DNA of 64,000 nucleotides from assembly GCA_958450325.1 (NCBI GenBank), contig OY288257.1, positions 9,195,873 to 9,259,872 on the forward strand. Reading direction: 5' to 3'. Position numbers and translations under genes: made by a program. The notes below the pieces were generated by a model. It saw nothing but the letters and a program-made list of their open reading frames with translations. It did no database searches and had not been told where the DNA came from. Position 1 is the stretch's first letter, and every line of letters begins with the position of its first letter. Positions 9,603-23,127 of the stretch are shown here, one piece after another. Origin of the DNA: Agrostemma githago (taxonomy: Eukaryota; Streptophyta; Magnoliopsida; Caryophyllales; Caryophyllaceae).

Positions 9603-12389
9603 TTAGGAAATAATCAAAAATGTAAATTATTTTGAGTACAAAAAATCAAATTGAAAATGTTGGTTAATGAAGTAAAACGACGCCGTAACACTCAAATTTC
9701 AAGCCCTACCCAATAGTCCAGCACCAGCACCCCTCTCTCGTAAAAGTAGTCCAGTCTCCACCAAAAAGATTACATATACACTTGGCGTATAAGGGATGTT
9801 ATACACCATCACTCACAGCCTTCCACGTAGTATAAGTGAGAATCTTTTTTAAACATTTAATTTCTTTAGATTCCATCATTAATTAACCCCTAATAAATAA
9901 TTTTGTTTAATTAATTAAGTTTATATTTCAGTATTTTTTATATTTCATTTTTTGTACGGAGTATTTGTATAGTACATTTATATGGTACACCTTGTATAAT
10001 TATAAAGATTTTCGTCTTGGTACATGTACGTATATCTTCAGTATTTATTAGTATGAGTTTCGTGTATTTTTTTACGATTATTTTTCATATGATTTATTTT
10101 CTAAGCCAATATTTGTACGTCTTGTATAATTATACATAATTTCGTATTTTTGGTACATTTACTTCTATTATTTGTTTGTTCGTTATATGTTTGGTGTATT
10201 TTTTTGTTTACGATTATTTTTTATACCATTTATTTTCTAGAACATTTTTAAATATGGAATATAATTTAAATTTAAGTACATTGTTATTAAGATACTCCAC
10301 ATTATTATGTATACATCATTCGGTTAATTTTCTTAAATTTGTTTATCGGTACTATACTCTAAAGTCCAAACAATGTAGTATTATTAGTGTTGTACGGAGT
10401 ATGATTTACTAAGATTATTCGTTGTATCCTACGTCTAACATAACCGTTGTACTTAAATTTAGTTTCCGATACAATACATTGTTATTAAGATACATTATTA
10501 TGTATACGTAATATATTCGAGAGACGTACGCGTTTATGCGTCTTTTACCACATTTGTTATACGATATTATTAACTTATTATAATTTTGTTTTAATATATT
10601 ATTATGTTAAAAAATATTTTTAGTATTTATGTATATACATATGTTATATCTTAATTTTGATATAATTTGTAATCCTTATTATTATATTCCATGTTACGGA
10701 GTATTTTATTATTTGCATATCAAATTAATTTTAATAGACAAAGCAATTAGGCAAATTAATTTTAATAGAAAAACAATTAGACAAAACATTTAAATAGTAA
10801 AGCATTTAATTACAATGCACACTTTGCCTTTTAATCGACGATATTGAAGACGTAAATCTTAGAAAATATCGTATTTTATTCCAACTCAATTTTTTTTTTG
10901 TATTCGAAATTATACTTAATAGTAAAATGTGAATAAAAGCATTATTGTTGTTGGGAAATATGGGAATATATGTAATTTATCAAAAAGAGGACAAACTATT
11001 ACAATCCTCCATAAAGTTGAATTAAAAAAGTGTTTAAATTTATTTTGGATGACGGAGCATCACTCTCGTTTCAAAGATCGTAGCGTATTTTTTTCTGCTA
11101 ATATTGTAGACGTATTTTGGTCGTAATTTTTTGAATCGAGTAAATCAATTAATGTTGTTGGCTAGATGCAATTTACTAAAAAGTTGATTAACTTTTACAA
11201 TTCTCCATAAAGAGTAATTAAGAAAGAGGTTTTAATCTGCTTTCAACAATTTGACTAAGGTTAATTGACGAATAACTTAATCGTTCGATTGTCATTCGTT
11301 GTAACCAAAGCTCGTTTGACTAAAGTAATAACTTGTTAGGTCGACTGATCTACATATCTAGTCGCAAATTGTATCGTCATTCATTGTAATAATTTTATTC
11401 CATCTTATGTTATTTTTAATAATGAAATTAATTTTGATATAAAAACTTGAAGGAAAATAAATAATGTTAATGGGAAAATGCAATTTATTAAAAAGAGGTT
11501 CATCTAAATTCTCCATAAAAAGACGTTCTAATTTGAACAATTTGGCCAAAGTAAATTAGTCGAACACTCGGTTTTAAACATAATGGGTGCCATTGTCGAC
11601 CAAACTTACTCTGAAAATGTAATTCTAGACTGGAATGGGTGTCATTGCCATGTCATATATTTTTTAATTGTAATATAAGTGGTTACTTTACGGTTTTGAT
11701 TGATAGGCTAGATTTGATTTTATATCCACATAATTACCTGTAGACGGTCATGTACTTTACGTTATGGACTATTTATAAGATTTTGAATTACGACATTCTT
11801 ATCGAGTAATTTTTCCGTCTATGCAACTATTTTATCTCACTCTTATATCTACAATAAAAAAAGACTTTACCCAATTACTAATGTCAATGAAATTCATCAA
11901 GATTTATAAGAGGTAATATAAGCAACTCGACTTCATATAAGAAAAATGAAGTACAATGTTTTCTCGGAATAAAAAAAAAATATAACTCCAATTACTATTA
12001 TTCCAAACAAACTTTGTTGCTAAATACTTCGTATGACTTACAAAATATGTATCAGTAAATAACTCCTTCGTAAAATTTTATTTTTTTTAAAAAAATCAAC
12101 AAATATAAACATTTACCGAAGAAAAAAAAATGAAGTTGATAAAAAAATTGAAAAATATTTTATAGTTTAAACCTGGATGATTAGGTGAGAATGAGAGAGA
12201 GGGGTAATTAAATGATGAAATCTTGAAAAAGGTAGATTTTTTAGCAGGACATGTGGCACATTAGGGTTCGTGGAGTATGACCCCTTCATACAGGTAGGTG
12301 TATGTCTCATCTTTCAGTCTCCACCTTTGCCCTCTCTCACTCACTCACTTTCCCTATCTTCTTCTTCTTCTTCCCCAAAAAATAAAAAT
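9603..12389. other. AT-rich intergenic region upstream of the 12.4-kb gene
   Basis: No gene is supported. Blocks sharing GTACATTT, TTGTATAATTATA and TACGGAGTA recur between 9950 and 10510. Three diverged direct repeats start near 10941, 11149 and 11461. Three TACGGAGTA 9-mers occur at 9955, 10393 and 10695. The last 100 bases before 12390 are CT-rich and probably hold the 5' leader of the next gene. Confidence 0.6.
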
Positions 12390-13157
12390 ATGAAGCTGAA
12401 CAAAAGCAAGAACAAAGGCAAGGTCCACCCATCTCCCTCCTCTGTCTCCCCAAACTCAAACCAAAACGACACCGTTTCCACCCTCAACAAACTCCTTCCA
12501 GCAGCCATCCTCACTCTCATCTCCATACTCTCTCTCCAAGACAAAGAAGTCCTTGCTTACATGATTACTCACTCTCTCTCCTCCTCCTCTTCCTTTTTCA
12601 CCTCTTCTACCCATCACGGTAAAAACAACAAGAAGAACAACAACAGCAGCAAGAGCGGTAAAAAATCAGTGTCCCACACGATTCCAACATTTGACTGCGG
12701 TTGTTTTGAATGTTACACCACTTACTGGTTTCGGTGGGACTCGTCGCCTCACCGCGAGCTGATTCACCAAGCCATTGAAGCTTTTGAAGAACACCTCGCC
12801 GCTTCCGAGCAGCTACACTCCAACAAACTCACTCCTCCTAAGTCGTCTCGTAGAAAAGATACTAATAAAGTGAAGAAAAGTGACGGTAGCAGCTCTTCCG
12901 TTTTGAGCACTGGTGTTACTGAGGTGGTAACTTCTGACGTCATTGATCAAGATTCCCCTGAGATTCCGACGGAAATTAGAGAATCTCCGTCGACTGACGG
13001 AGGTGATGACGTGGCGGCGGTGGAGGAGGAGGAGGAGAGACAGAGAGGTGGGGTCCATCAGCAGCAACAGCACAAGGGGTTGGCTAGGAAGGTACTGCCG
13101 GACGTCATTGGGATGTTTAATTCCCGTTTATGGAACCTTTGGGGTCCCAATGTTTAG
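12390..13157 (+). CDS. Uncharacterised plant protein with a Cys-rich YWxRWDxSP domain (255 aa)
   Basis: A single-exon gene for a 255-residue protein. The ATG at 12390 lies in an A-rich context; the frame is open further upstream but only with a GTG, so this ATG is preferred. Residues 33-50 are hydrophobic. Serine- and asparagine-rich low-complexity sequence covers about 62-95. The conserved core is about 100-135, with FDCGCFECY, YWFRWDSSP and a following LIHQAIEAFE helix. An acidic stretch (about 205-217) leads to a conserved tail of about 230-255 ending LWGPNV. From memory, this core plus tail occurs in a family of plant proteins of unknown function; I cannot assign a reaction. The cysteines could bind metal, which is inference. 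It stands alone between spacers. Confidence 0.8.
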   Translation: MKLNKSKNKGKVHPSPSSVSPNSNQNDTVSTLNKLLPAAILTLISILSLQDKEVLAYMITHSLSSSSSFFTSSTHHGKNNKKNNNSSKSGKKSVSHTIPTFDCGCFECYTTYWFRWDSSPHRELIHQAIEAFEEHLAASEQLHSNKLTPPKSSRRKDTNKVKKSDGSSSSVLSTGVTEVVTSDVIDQDSPEIPTEIRESPSTDGGDDVAAVEEEEERQRGGVHQQQQHKGLARKVLPDVIGMFNSRLWNLWGPNV

Positions 13158-13965
13158 TTTCATTATTATTATTATTATATTATATTTAAACCAACAAAAA
13201 AAAATGTGGTTTTTATTTTCAGAATGTAGGAGTAGGGACTAGGGAGTCCGGGTAATTGCTTAAAATTGGTATTGTTAAATGTTAATCAATCAATGCACTC
13301 TTCCCTTTCTTTTTTTATGCTAAATCAATCAATATATTTATTTACTTTTTGAATTTGACAAATTGTTGTTTACGACGAAAGTATTCGTCACAAACATGTG
13401 CACTTAGTCGCATTATAGTATAGGGGAAAGAAGATTCAAACTGTGACATATTATCACAAGATACATAGCCTTAATCATTAGATTAAAACATCTTCGACTG
13501 GAATTGGAATACGCTAATTTAGAGGCTTGGAGGGTAGTGTTAAGTTTTTTGGGAGGAAGGGAAAATGAAATAGTGGTGGTCTGCCACTTTGGTCAAACGT
13601 TGTTTTAGGAAATACTCCATATAAAATGTAATGTTGGTAGGTTGGATGATAATCTGCATTTTATAATTACTCGTAGTATACTGGGAATTATTGCCCCCAT
13701 CTTTTAGTGTTGGTGTTGGTGTTGGTGTTGTGTCATTGTACTACACTTGGTAGTACACCGTATTATTTGCTTGCCTCTGGGTACTACTTTTATGATGATG
13801 TTTTCAAATTTGGTTTTCTTGGTGCTCCACTACTCCCCTTCCTTCTACGGAGTACTCCGTATGTGTTAGGTGACTTCTTCAAATCAACCAATGACATCGA
13901 GGGTGGGTCTGCATTCAAGTGCTTGCATTAAATCATTGCATGCACACACATTATCATCAGCAAGT

Positions 13966-14118
13966 CTTGCTTGTGACGGGCCAAATACTATCCATGTGGT
14001 AGATAAGACAAAACATGGATAGACATTTTGGTCTTGTCTTATCTACCCAAATGGGTAGTATTTGACCCGTCACACACTTGTGACGGATATCGCCATCACA
14101 AGTAAGAATTTGTGCACT
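13966..14118. mobile_element. Foldback MITE, GTGACGG family
   Basis: The arm around 13973-14017 (GTGACGGGCCAAATACTA...) pairs with the arm ending GACCCGTCAC at 14073, forming an imperfect hairpin with further GTGACGGATA sequence beyond. Related copies lie near 16592 and 40314. No target duplication was resolved. Confidence 0.6.
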
Positions 14119-16591
14119 ATCATTAACACTTCTTTCTCAACCTCGAATATGTCCTCTACTTACACTTGTCATTTTCGAGCTTTGACTGAGCCGACGTCTC
14201 ATCTCATTATCATCCCTACGACAAACGTCTCATTTGTGGTGTCCTAGGAAGGTTGTACTGTACCTAGCCGAGCCTTAATGATGCAAGCTAAGGATGGTCG
14301 GTCGGGTTTACACCTTGGTTTGATGGTGAAACGGAGGTGACTGGTGAGGCTTGGAGTATTAAGTTTTGACTTGATTCATTCTTGTAGTACTCCGTCCGTA
14401 TGTATATGAACGAACAGAAAGGAAGAGGTCTCTAGTCCAGTGAGTTGACTCAGTTGAGGAGGTGCGCGAAACCCCAAACAAAATGAGTCATACTCTCACC
14501 AATCGCTATGATAGGAGGAGTACCAAATGTGAAAGCAGAGGGGGGTACCGTAGTAGTACCAAACCTCCCTTTATTATATTCCCCTACCGTCTCGTCTTTT
14601 CTCGAGTCCCATAAACAACTTACACTAAAAGACGCAAAATGCAAATTCCCATGCCCCCATTTCCTATTTCCCCCCATTTAATTTTTGATTCCTCCTTATC
14701 AACGGGAATCAATTTTCACTAAACTCTTCCCTACTCAAAAGCTTAATTTAATACTCCGTAACATAAATTCTTATTTGTGGTGTCATCAAATTTATAACGG
14801 ATCAAATATACTCCGTTTACATTGAAAAATCAAAATACTACAAGAAATACATGGATGGTCTTTTCTACATATACGAATACTTCCATCACGTCACAAGAGA
14901 GTAAATGATTGAATAGTTACTCCATCATAATCTACTGCTGCTATTTCTTTGATTAGTACCCGTACTAATCTTTTATTTAGGTGTCAAATTTTGACGAAGA
15001 ATACCACCACAAAAAGGGTACACTACCTCTACCAGTAATATGTTCGCAGTCACAATCATAATCACCAACTACAGCGAATCAAACGTGTTTACTTAATATC
15101 ATCAATCAACTACAGAATATATTTCACTATTTTTAGATTCTTTCCCTTTTGAAATTGTTTAGATACTAAATCTCCTCCCCTAATGAGTTTTAATCCTAAA
15201 TCATTAAACTCAAGACCTCTATCAATCCCAAGTGTTTGTTTATGGGTGGATGTAATTTTGATATTAAATTATTAACGGGATTTAATCAAGAGTACAAACT
15301 CAAGACTTCAGCTATCGGTTTATTTAAGTGTTCATGTGGATATAGTTTTGAATAAAGATTACGAGTTAAGAAGAGATAGAGAGATGCTTTCCTGATGTTG
15401 AGAGGTACACGTACACCACTATGTAGTCTCGACTTGTCACCTGAATTCTTCTACCCTACATCCAAAGGAATAGTTCTTTCCTCTTTCCTATTTCATGTGG
15501 CGAAGATTAAAGATAGCACCATTTGATTTGCTAGTTCAACATCAGACAGATAAACTAACATACTCCTGTAGTCCTACGTATTAACTTATTCACTATCTTG
15601 TACGGAGTATCAACTTAAACTGTCCATTAACAAGATTACTACTTTGACAATGCCATTCATTCATACGCCACAAATATTGAACATCACCCAAAAGTTTTTT
15701 AGGAAATATACACGGTTTATATGCGTACAAGTATCTCATTTTAATTCTCGTCTTTATTTTTTTCGACATTCTTGATTTATGGTCATGAGGGTAGAAGTTG
15801 ACGGAAGATAGCGCCAACAAAAACAGAAATGCCTACGCTCCTACACAAAGGGCATGCATAAACCCAACCAAAAAAGAGATGTAAGTTCTAAGCAAACAGT
15901 TAAACAAAATAAGAGAATAAACAAACATATGGAGTAATTACACATTTACACTAGGACCACTGACCAGCTGACCTCTACTGCTAGTCTGCTACCATTTCTA
16001 TATAGCATCCACATGATGCAGCTGTGAAGTTCCAGTACCAAATTTGTCTTTGGAGGGATACTATCAACATTACTTTTCTACCTTGGCTCCCAACTTTCTA
16101 TACGGAATATACTTAGTATAACTTAGCTCCGTGAATAAAAAGACAACACATATACAGATATATTCATGTTAAGGCTAATACGGACCGGGTCATCGTATAT
16201 TGGCCATTTAAGACTTCAAAAGAATGTTTCACTATAAGTGTGTGGTTTGCAAGCGACAAGGTTGCAAGAGGGAGATAAATGATGTGATGTGAACCCCCTT
16301 TTGGCTTCATCATTAATCCACTCTATAAATGCTAAAGTACAGTGACTCAATTATTAGACTCCAACTCCATAATGGGCTTTTTCCCGCCTAAATGGTCTCT
16401 AAACAGCCTATCACCACTTAGCCTTTGACCCGTGTTCAGTCTTAATTGAAAAGTGAAATCCAGAAAGGGAGTGAACCATTCAAGTATTCAACCGAGCCTG
16501 GACGTCTACCTCGTTCAATCATTTAAAGGTGCAGTCAGGTGTTAAACCTAAAATTAACATAACATAAATCACAAGTGTTCTATAGTCTACC

Positions 16592-16768
16592 GTAAGTCTC
16601 CCTTGTGAGTTGTGACGGGCATATCCATCACAATTTTATAACGGATTAAATGTAACATATAGGTAGGAAAAGACAATCCATGTGCTATCCTCCAAACATC
16701 ATGCTTTGACATGTCACAACTCACAAATTTACAACGGATATGATCGTCACAAATAAGAATTTGTGATA
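16592..16768. mobile_element. Foldback MITE, GTGACGG family (diverged)
   Basis: Shares GTGACGGGCATAT, AACGGATTAAATG and the terminal CACAAATAAGAATTTGTGA type of sequence with the 13966 copy. It is more degraded; borders are approximate. Confidence 0.5.
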
Positions 16769-19700
16769 GTTCTATACTCAACTCATTTCACTCAACTAAC
16801 TATACTTTGACTACTTTATCTTCATAGAAGAGAAAACAAACAAAAATTATTTGAAACGATAGTCTTACCATTCTCCTAGTTTGTTTACTTGAAAAAAAAC
16901 ACATCAATACTTAAATTCATTAGCTATTGTCTATTTGTCTATGATCTCTTCTCGTCCTTCATCATAATCATCAAGACATAGCAATCACATTAATACAGAG
17001 AAGTAAAGTACGTTTATCTTTATGATCAATTATCAATGCTCTTTGCATAAAGAGTTATAGATCTTATCGAATCCGAACAACACTAGTCGGGTAATTGCTA
17101 AAGCTTTCTGAAGTCATATGTATGCAGGTCATCCCGAATTTTAGTTAGCCTGCTACAATATACAGATCATTCTGTTGAAAAAGATGTCAGATGAATATAC
17201 TCATAAAGGTTTGCAAAACCAGAGTAAGAACACTATGAAAGATGCATATAATCTTCTCGCCTTTTGTAGGGATGGTGAAAATGTGAAGGTTGAAGTGATG
17301 GGTGAACATCAATTTAAGAAGTAAATTTTAATTCGGGGGACGGTAATGGATTAGCTTCAACATTAGCAAGGTTAAACATGAACATAACTTTATTGTGCTA
17401 GGTTGGCCATTACAAACCACAAAAATTCTAGTAATGTTTACAGAGTGATTAACTAACCACAAGTGAAGATTTTCACTTGGAATTGTAAGGCTTTCTTCAA
17501 AAGTTGTAAGGCTTGTAATTAAACAGGGAAGTTAATGCAATGATTAATGCTATGTGTCATGTGTTTATAGTTTATACTACAAAAAAAACAGGGAAGTTAA
17601 GAACGACCTATACCGCTATGTGTCGTGTTTATAACTCTAAAACAAACTACGAGTATTATTTTTCTTATCATTCAATATCAATTTGAGGGATTTTTCTGCA
17701 GCCATAGGATGATAATGCAGTTGATATCTGAATATAGAAGGAATCATTCCAGGCCTGCTTTTGGTAGAAATAATAAGCCCTAAGCCCCTAACTAAGTCTC
17801 ACACTAAAAACAGTTACACATGATTACTTGGGCTCTATCAAAGATATACTGCACTCGTAACGTGGGTTTACAGCTTTTACGTGCTCCTTTGTGTTTGGGA
17901 AGACTTACCACTTGAGATAATGCATCTATACAAACACATGAATCCGAGAAGCAGTTGCAGAAACAGCGCGGGAGAGATCAATAACATAACACTATAATAA
18001 ACGGATAAAAAGAAGACATTACTCACACAAGGGCCCATAACTTTGCTAACAGAGACACTACTACAGAGCCTTTAAAATGAGGACAAAGAGCAACATACCA
18101 TAATGATAAAGCAGCATGCCGCAGGGTCGTTTCCCACTTTCCCTCTGCTTGCTCCCAACTTATGTGTGTGTGCTTCTGCCCGCTACAATAATTGAAAATA
18201 AACATTCCGCTTTATCAATAGATTTTATTTAGGTTATTGAAAGGATACAACAACTAGTTTAATTATTACGCATATGAAAAGACAGCAGAAGAGCAAAAAC
18301 CGAAACCAAATGCCAGAAACAACCAATAGTCACCCAACCTCTACACATATCATCTTTATGCAATGCAAGAGATAATATGACAAGTAGCTAGGGTCAATAT
18401 TAGGTTTCGGTCAAGTCCAAATCAGACCATAAGCCTAACCCATTATTAAGACCTATTACAGCTGCCAATCGTTATAGGGCATCCCTTGGCAGCATTACCA
18501 GGTTACTTCTTATAGATTCAACTTCAGTACAAAAAAATAACAGCATATTATCGCCAAAAGACATTCGATGGGTACATCACACTTAATTCACTATCACGAT
18601 TCATTTGATTAGATGATTTGGGTTGCCTATCATATCATGATATTCCATTTATCCTAAATGGTACAGATTCCTGATTTATACCTGTGCAGGTTTTACGTGC
18701 ATCTGAGGCTCCTTTCTTGATTCTTATCCGCAATCATTCTCCCAATATCCAAACCATTTGTTAGACAATTAACACGGTAAACGAAAGTTCGTCGCTTTCT
18801 ATCTGTATATGTACATCAGTTTTAATTCCTGCGATTTGAACATTATGTAGTACAATAAGCACAACAAAGGCAAATTTAAGCACAAAAGTTACACAATGGC
18901 AAGCAAAAGATAAATAAGGTCTTATAGGAAGAACTTGACACTCCTAGCTCTCCTAGCTGTAGGAAACAATCTACACAACATGATAGTAGGAAAGGTAGCA
19001 AATTCAATTGCTTGCTTGTGATGTTTCCTCTATTTAGTCGATGTGAGGCTTCCCCAACTCTATGCATTCTCTTGTAATCTAGTCTACTGTAATAAATATG
19101 TCGGCTGTTAGTATCTATTCAGCTCATGTGTTGCTCATAAATTACAGACAGCATGAATGGACATAAACTTGCAATGTAAGAGAATCATCACGCGATATAC
19201 CTTACTGGATTTACATGCAAAGAGTATCTCCTTGTCAAGCATCTTATATTAGATAACAGGCAGTAGTTGAGGTGTCAATATTTTCAACAAAGCCATTTTC
19301 ATGCAGCTAACTATGTATAGTTCCATCAACAACAGTGTCATTGAGTAATAATCAATTATGATAAAAAGAAAAGTTATTGATTAACAAACTAGCAATTCTA
19401 TGCCATTAAAAATTCTTCAATATAACATTAGTACAAATCACCAATAACAACGACGTAGATTGGGAGTGGGACCTCAATGTTTATGCCAATCAAAATTTAG
19501 TGAGATGTCATCGGAAGATCAAGGAAAGCGCAGCATGATGTTGGTCCCATGTGTTTATATAGCTAGGAACTAAATGCGTGACCACGCATCATATTGTACA
19601 CTCTACAGCTTAGCTTAGGTTTGGTACTGACAGTGGGTTCCTCAAACCAACTCAAATGCAAGTCAGAACAGAACAGGAAGGACAATGGATGAATGGAACT

Positions 19701-20546
19701 TAGTCAATCATGAGACTTGGAAAATCATTTATGCAAGTTTGTATTTCAAATTCTAATCAATTTCAATTAAGATATACTCGTAATATCTAAGTAAGGATCA
19801 CGAACAGGCATGTAACAGTACTTGCCATGATTATCTTTACTAAAATCACTACATATACCTATTTTCCACACATGTTAAAAAACTGCACTCACAATTTCAA
19901 TCACGCAAAGGGAAGACATTAAACAAAAATGACCTTTGGTCATTGGTAGCAGTAAATTAGATAACCATGCTGATTCAAAAAATACAGCTAACAAAATATC
20001 TTGGGCAAATGTAGACTATATACAGTATAAACCACAAACCAGTTATGTTACTTAAATGACAACACTATTACTTCAATCCCAATAACAATGTTGATTGCTG
20101 GTTTGAACTGCTAAACAAGTCAGGAATGAGCAAATAACATTACCTGGAAGTTGGAAATGAATGATAGCATGTGACTGTCATTCTGACCATTATCACGCTG
20201 GGATACTTCTCAAACTTGTACCACAGTAGTTATGTTTTTTCAACTATTAACATGCTGTAGAAGAATATAAGCTTCACCGAATATTATGAGATTCAACAAC
20301 TTGAGGGACCCAGAACCCCCTATGTAGCCCACTCTTGTGCCAGAATGAGTCATCATTCACCAGTCAAATGATAACGAGGCAGGAATTTTGTACACTTCTC
20401 GGTGTCCTCCTATGTGTCTTTTGTTTTGGAAGTTTTAGATGAGTGATATGATCTCAAATATGAGCCTCCTGATCAAAAAAACAACAGCATTTAAAAAGCC
20501 TATTCCTTTCTTCCCCTCTTCAGTAGCAACTTGATTAGGCATCATC

Positions 20547-23127
20547 ATGAAGGTAAGCCCCTAGATCTTTCGTAACAAGAGAAGTAAATAAACTGTTCCA
20601 AATAGCAATTAAGTGATTTTCTCGGTTCTATTTTTTGTGCAGTTACTAACATGGATGCACCGTAAGCTTAAGCAAGGTGGCACTGAAACATCAAGAGAAT
20701 TTCCCACGGGTAAATCTCTTTGTTATTCAACAGTATTGATCACATATTGTGTCAATCATAGCAAAACTCCCTTGAAATATGAATCAAATGAAAGCTGCAG
20801 GCGATTGTGTGCTTGCAGCTTGTATTGATCATACAAACTACGAAAACATCTTCTATCCTTATGCTTACTCCTAGAGATAACCTTTTATTATTGTTAAACA
20901 CCACTGAATGCCCTAGTAACTTTGTAATTTCTATCTACTGATTCATAGTTACCATATCCATACTTGTAATCTATGATAATACAACTTGAAAAGAGTAAGA
21001 TGAAAGCTGTTCTTTTGATGAATCAAACATGCGAAATTACATCGCCTGTGTGCATATGTATGGAGAAATTAATGAACAAAGTTAACATTGCTAGATCTCC
21101 AAAGCCAAGTGTAGACAATTAATGAACAAAGTTAACATTGGTTTCTTAATTGATTTGAAGAGGGGAGTCATTTTTGTAGTTAGATGCAAAGTCTAGGTAT
21201 TAGGGTTTAGGGTACCAAACATAAAATATCATTCAGATCTTTCACATAATGGGACGACATATTTGTTTAACAGGGCAGCCATTGCTTGATGATCATCACT
21301 TGTATCAGAAGCAAACCCATGCAAACGGAACTTGGAGGCATGTGCATAGAGATGGCCAAACCCGAAGGTCATCCGCAAATTTTGAGACAACCATGTTGAC
21401 CGACTTTCAGGAGCAGGTATCAACTGAGTTTTCTGAATTTTTTGAGGGATTCTTAGCAATCGGTACCCTTGGAACAGAAACAAGCCTCAAAGAGCCCGAG
21501 ACCCCATCATTTCCCATGTCTTACGAGAAGTTAACAGAACAAGATGCTGAAGTCTCGGAGAATGAACTGAGGGTCGTCAACGATGAACTAGAGAGGGTAT
21601 TTGCAGCTGAAGCTAGAGATGATGGTTGGACATCCAGCCGAACAAGCCATGTTAGTAATGGAAGAACAAGCCATGTGAGCAATGGCAGAGTCAGTCATGC
21701 AAGCACCATAACTCTCAGTGGAAAGCCTCTTCAAATTTCGGAAAGCACAGGAAATGGAAACTTGAACTGCCCCCTACAAGAGTACTTGCTGGGATCGGCT
21801 GCTGAATTGCCAGAGATGGCAGTGACACCAAAAAAAGAAAATCGAACATCTTTGGGTGAGCTTTTTGAGAAGCACAAGGCAGAAGAGACTGAACCCAAAC
21901 ATAAAAGAGGAGATAAAAAAGAGAGTGAAAGAACAGCTACGAATCTAATGAAAAAAATAAGGAAGAAGAAAATGGCCAATGCAACTTCTAAGAATTCATC
22001 CGGAGCAACTCGGGAAACAGCTGAATCCAAAATCACAGAAACAAAACTGTTCAAGGTACATCATTATTATTTTCAGGCACTGCCAACATACTAGTAGAGG
22101 TCCAAAGGCTAGGAACAAATTTGATGAAAGTATCCTTGTTAACGTAGAATAAAAAAAGGCAGACCAAAAACTCGTGACTTTAAACTTTTGGCGAATCTGA
22201 CATAAGCAATTTGCATACACATCTATGATAGTTATGCTCACATTAATCTAGTATTCTAGTCGATCCACCGATTTCATCTCTCAATATCTGAAGATGGACA
22301 AAAAGGCCATTAAACTGATATGCTCACTTGAATTCAAAGAGAGCTCAAGTTGCAACTCAATAGAAAAATGAGTCGCTAAACCGAGGCAGCAAGAGTCTGG
22401 GGGCTTGGATCCTCAAGTCTTGGTTGGTAGCACGAGTAATTATTACCAAATTTCCCTTTGTGAACTCTGGGATTTTACACCCATCTTAAAGCTTCTAGGC
22501 TCACATTCGTCACATTTGATGCCAAAAGTAGTTTACACAACCGTACAAACAACATCACCATAGTGCCTCAAGGGCATGAAAGGTGATAAGGTCTAAAGTC
22601 TAAACAGACTAATCAGACTTTAAACAGACAGGCTGTTTTGGGAAGCTTAACCAGGCATAGAAGATAAGTTAAAAAAAGAACATGACATAAAAGGTTACGC
22701 CCAAGACAAAAGATCCTACATAAGTTTTCTTTCACATTCAACGATTTTGCAATGTAGATCCTGCATAAATTCCAGAGGAAAGTCCATCCAGAAGAGTTAG
22801 TCACGTCTACGGAAAGGACAGAAGGGTCAGATTACAAGGAGAACCATGCTACATTTGCTGATGAAACATTTAGTGCGTCGAAGAGAGGTTGCATTGGGCA
22901 TATGAAACTTAACAAGAACTACTCTAACTCATCCCGATTCTCGGAGATGGATAATGATTCATATGGGAGCAGGGAGTGCTGGATTAAAACTGATGCAAAT
23001 TGTAAGTATCTAGTACTCCCTACTTACAGTATTATCCAACGGTAATATTCCGTATATGTACGTACATGTTTAAATTTGACTAATGCCGTAACAAATTTGC
23101 AATGCAGATCTTGTGTTGGAGCTGTAG
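20547..23127 (+). CDS. LAZY1: LAZY1-type IGT-family gravitropism protein (372 aa, five coding exons)
   Basis: LAZY1 proteins act in shoot gravitropism and branch angle by promoting asymmetric auxin flow. Exons: 20547-20552, 20643-20709, 21274-22055, 22758-23001, 23108-23127; all junctions are GT/AG and join in phase. The product begins MKLLTWMHRKLK, the conserved LAZY1 start, which is split by an intron after two codons. The IGT signature FLAIGTLG is at residues 84-91. A small repeat of SHVSNGR lies at about 147-168, and a lysine-rich probable nuclear signal at about 233-258. Exon 4 opens with the conserved RKVHPE block. The C-terminus WIKTDANYLVLEL ends in an LxLxL EAR-like motif (368, 370, 372). 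The length is close to Arabidopsis LAZY1 (about 358 aa). I chose LAZY1 over DRO1-like paralogues because of the FEGFLAIGTLG context. Confidence 0.92.

Larger units (their letters stand above)
13158..20546. other. Intergenic region between the 12.4-kb gene and LAZY1
   Basis: About 7.4 kb with no exon I can support on either strand. It contains two foldback MITEs (13966 and 16592), TACGGAGTA-type 9-mers at 13846, 13853, 14752 and 15601, and otherwise unique-looking AT-rich sequence. The last 500 bases should include the LAZY1 promoter and leader; a pyrimidine-rich tract ending in CAG just before the LAZY1 ATG might mark a leader intron. Confidence 0.55.

Noticed and set aside
12270..12389. 40-residue N-terminal extension of the 12.4-kb gene
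   Set aside because: It begins with GTG and reads CT-rich leader sequence; the ATG at 12390 starts the plausible protein.
13707..13931. 74-aa ORF starting with a leucine/valine run
   Set aside because: It starts on a GTTGGT short repeat and spans the palindrome TACGGAGTACTCCGTA; no protein family signs.
21731..22054. 107-aa minus-strand ORF
   Set aside because: Antisense shadow of LAZY1 exon 3, which has family motifs and matching splice sites.
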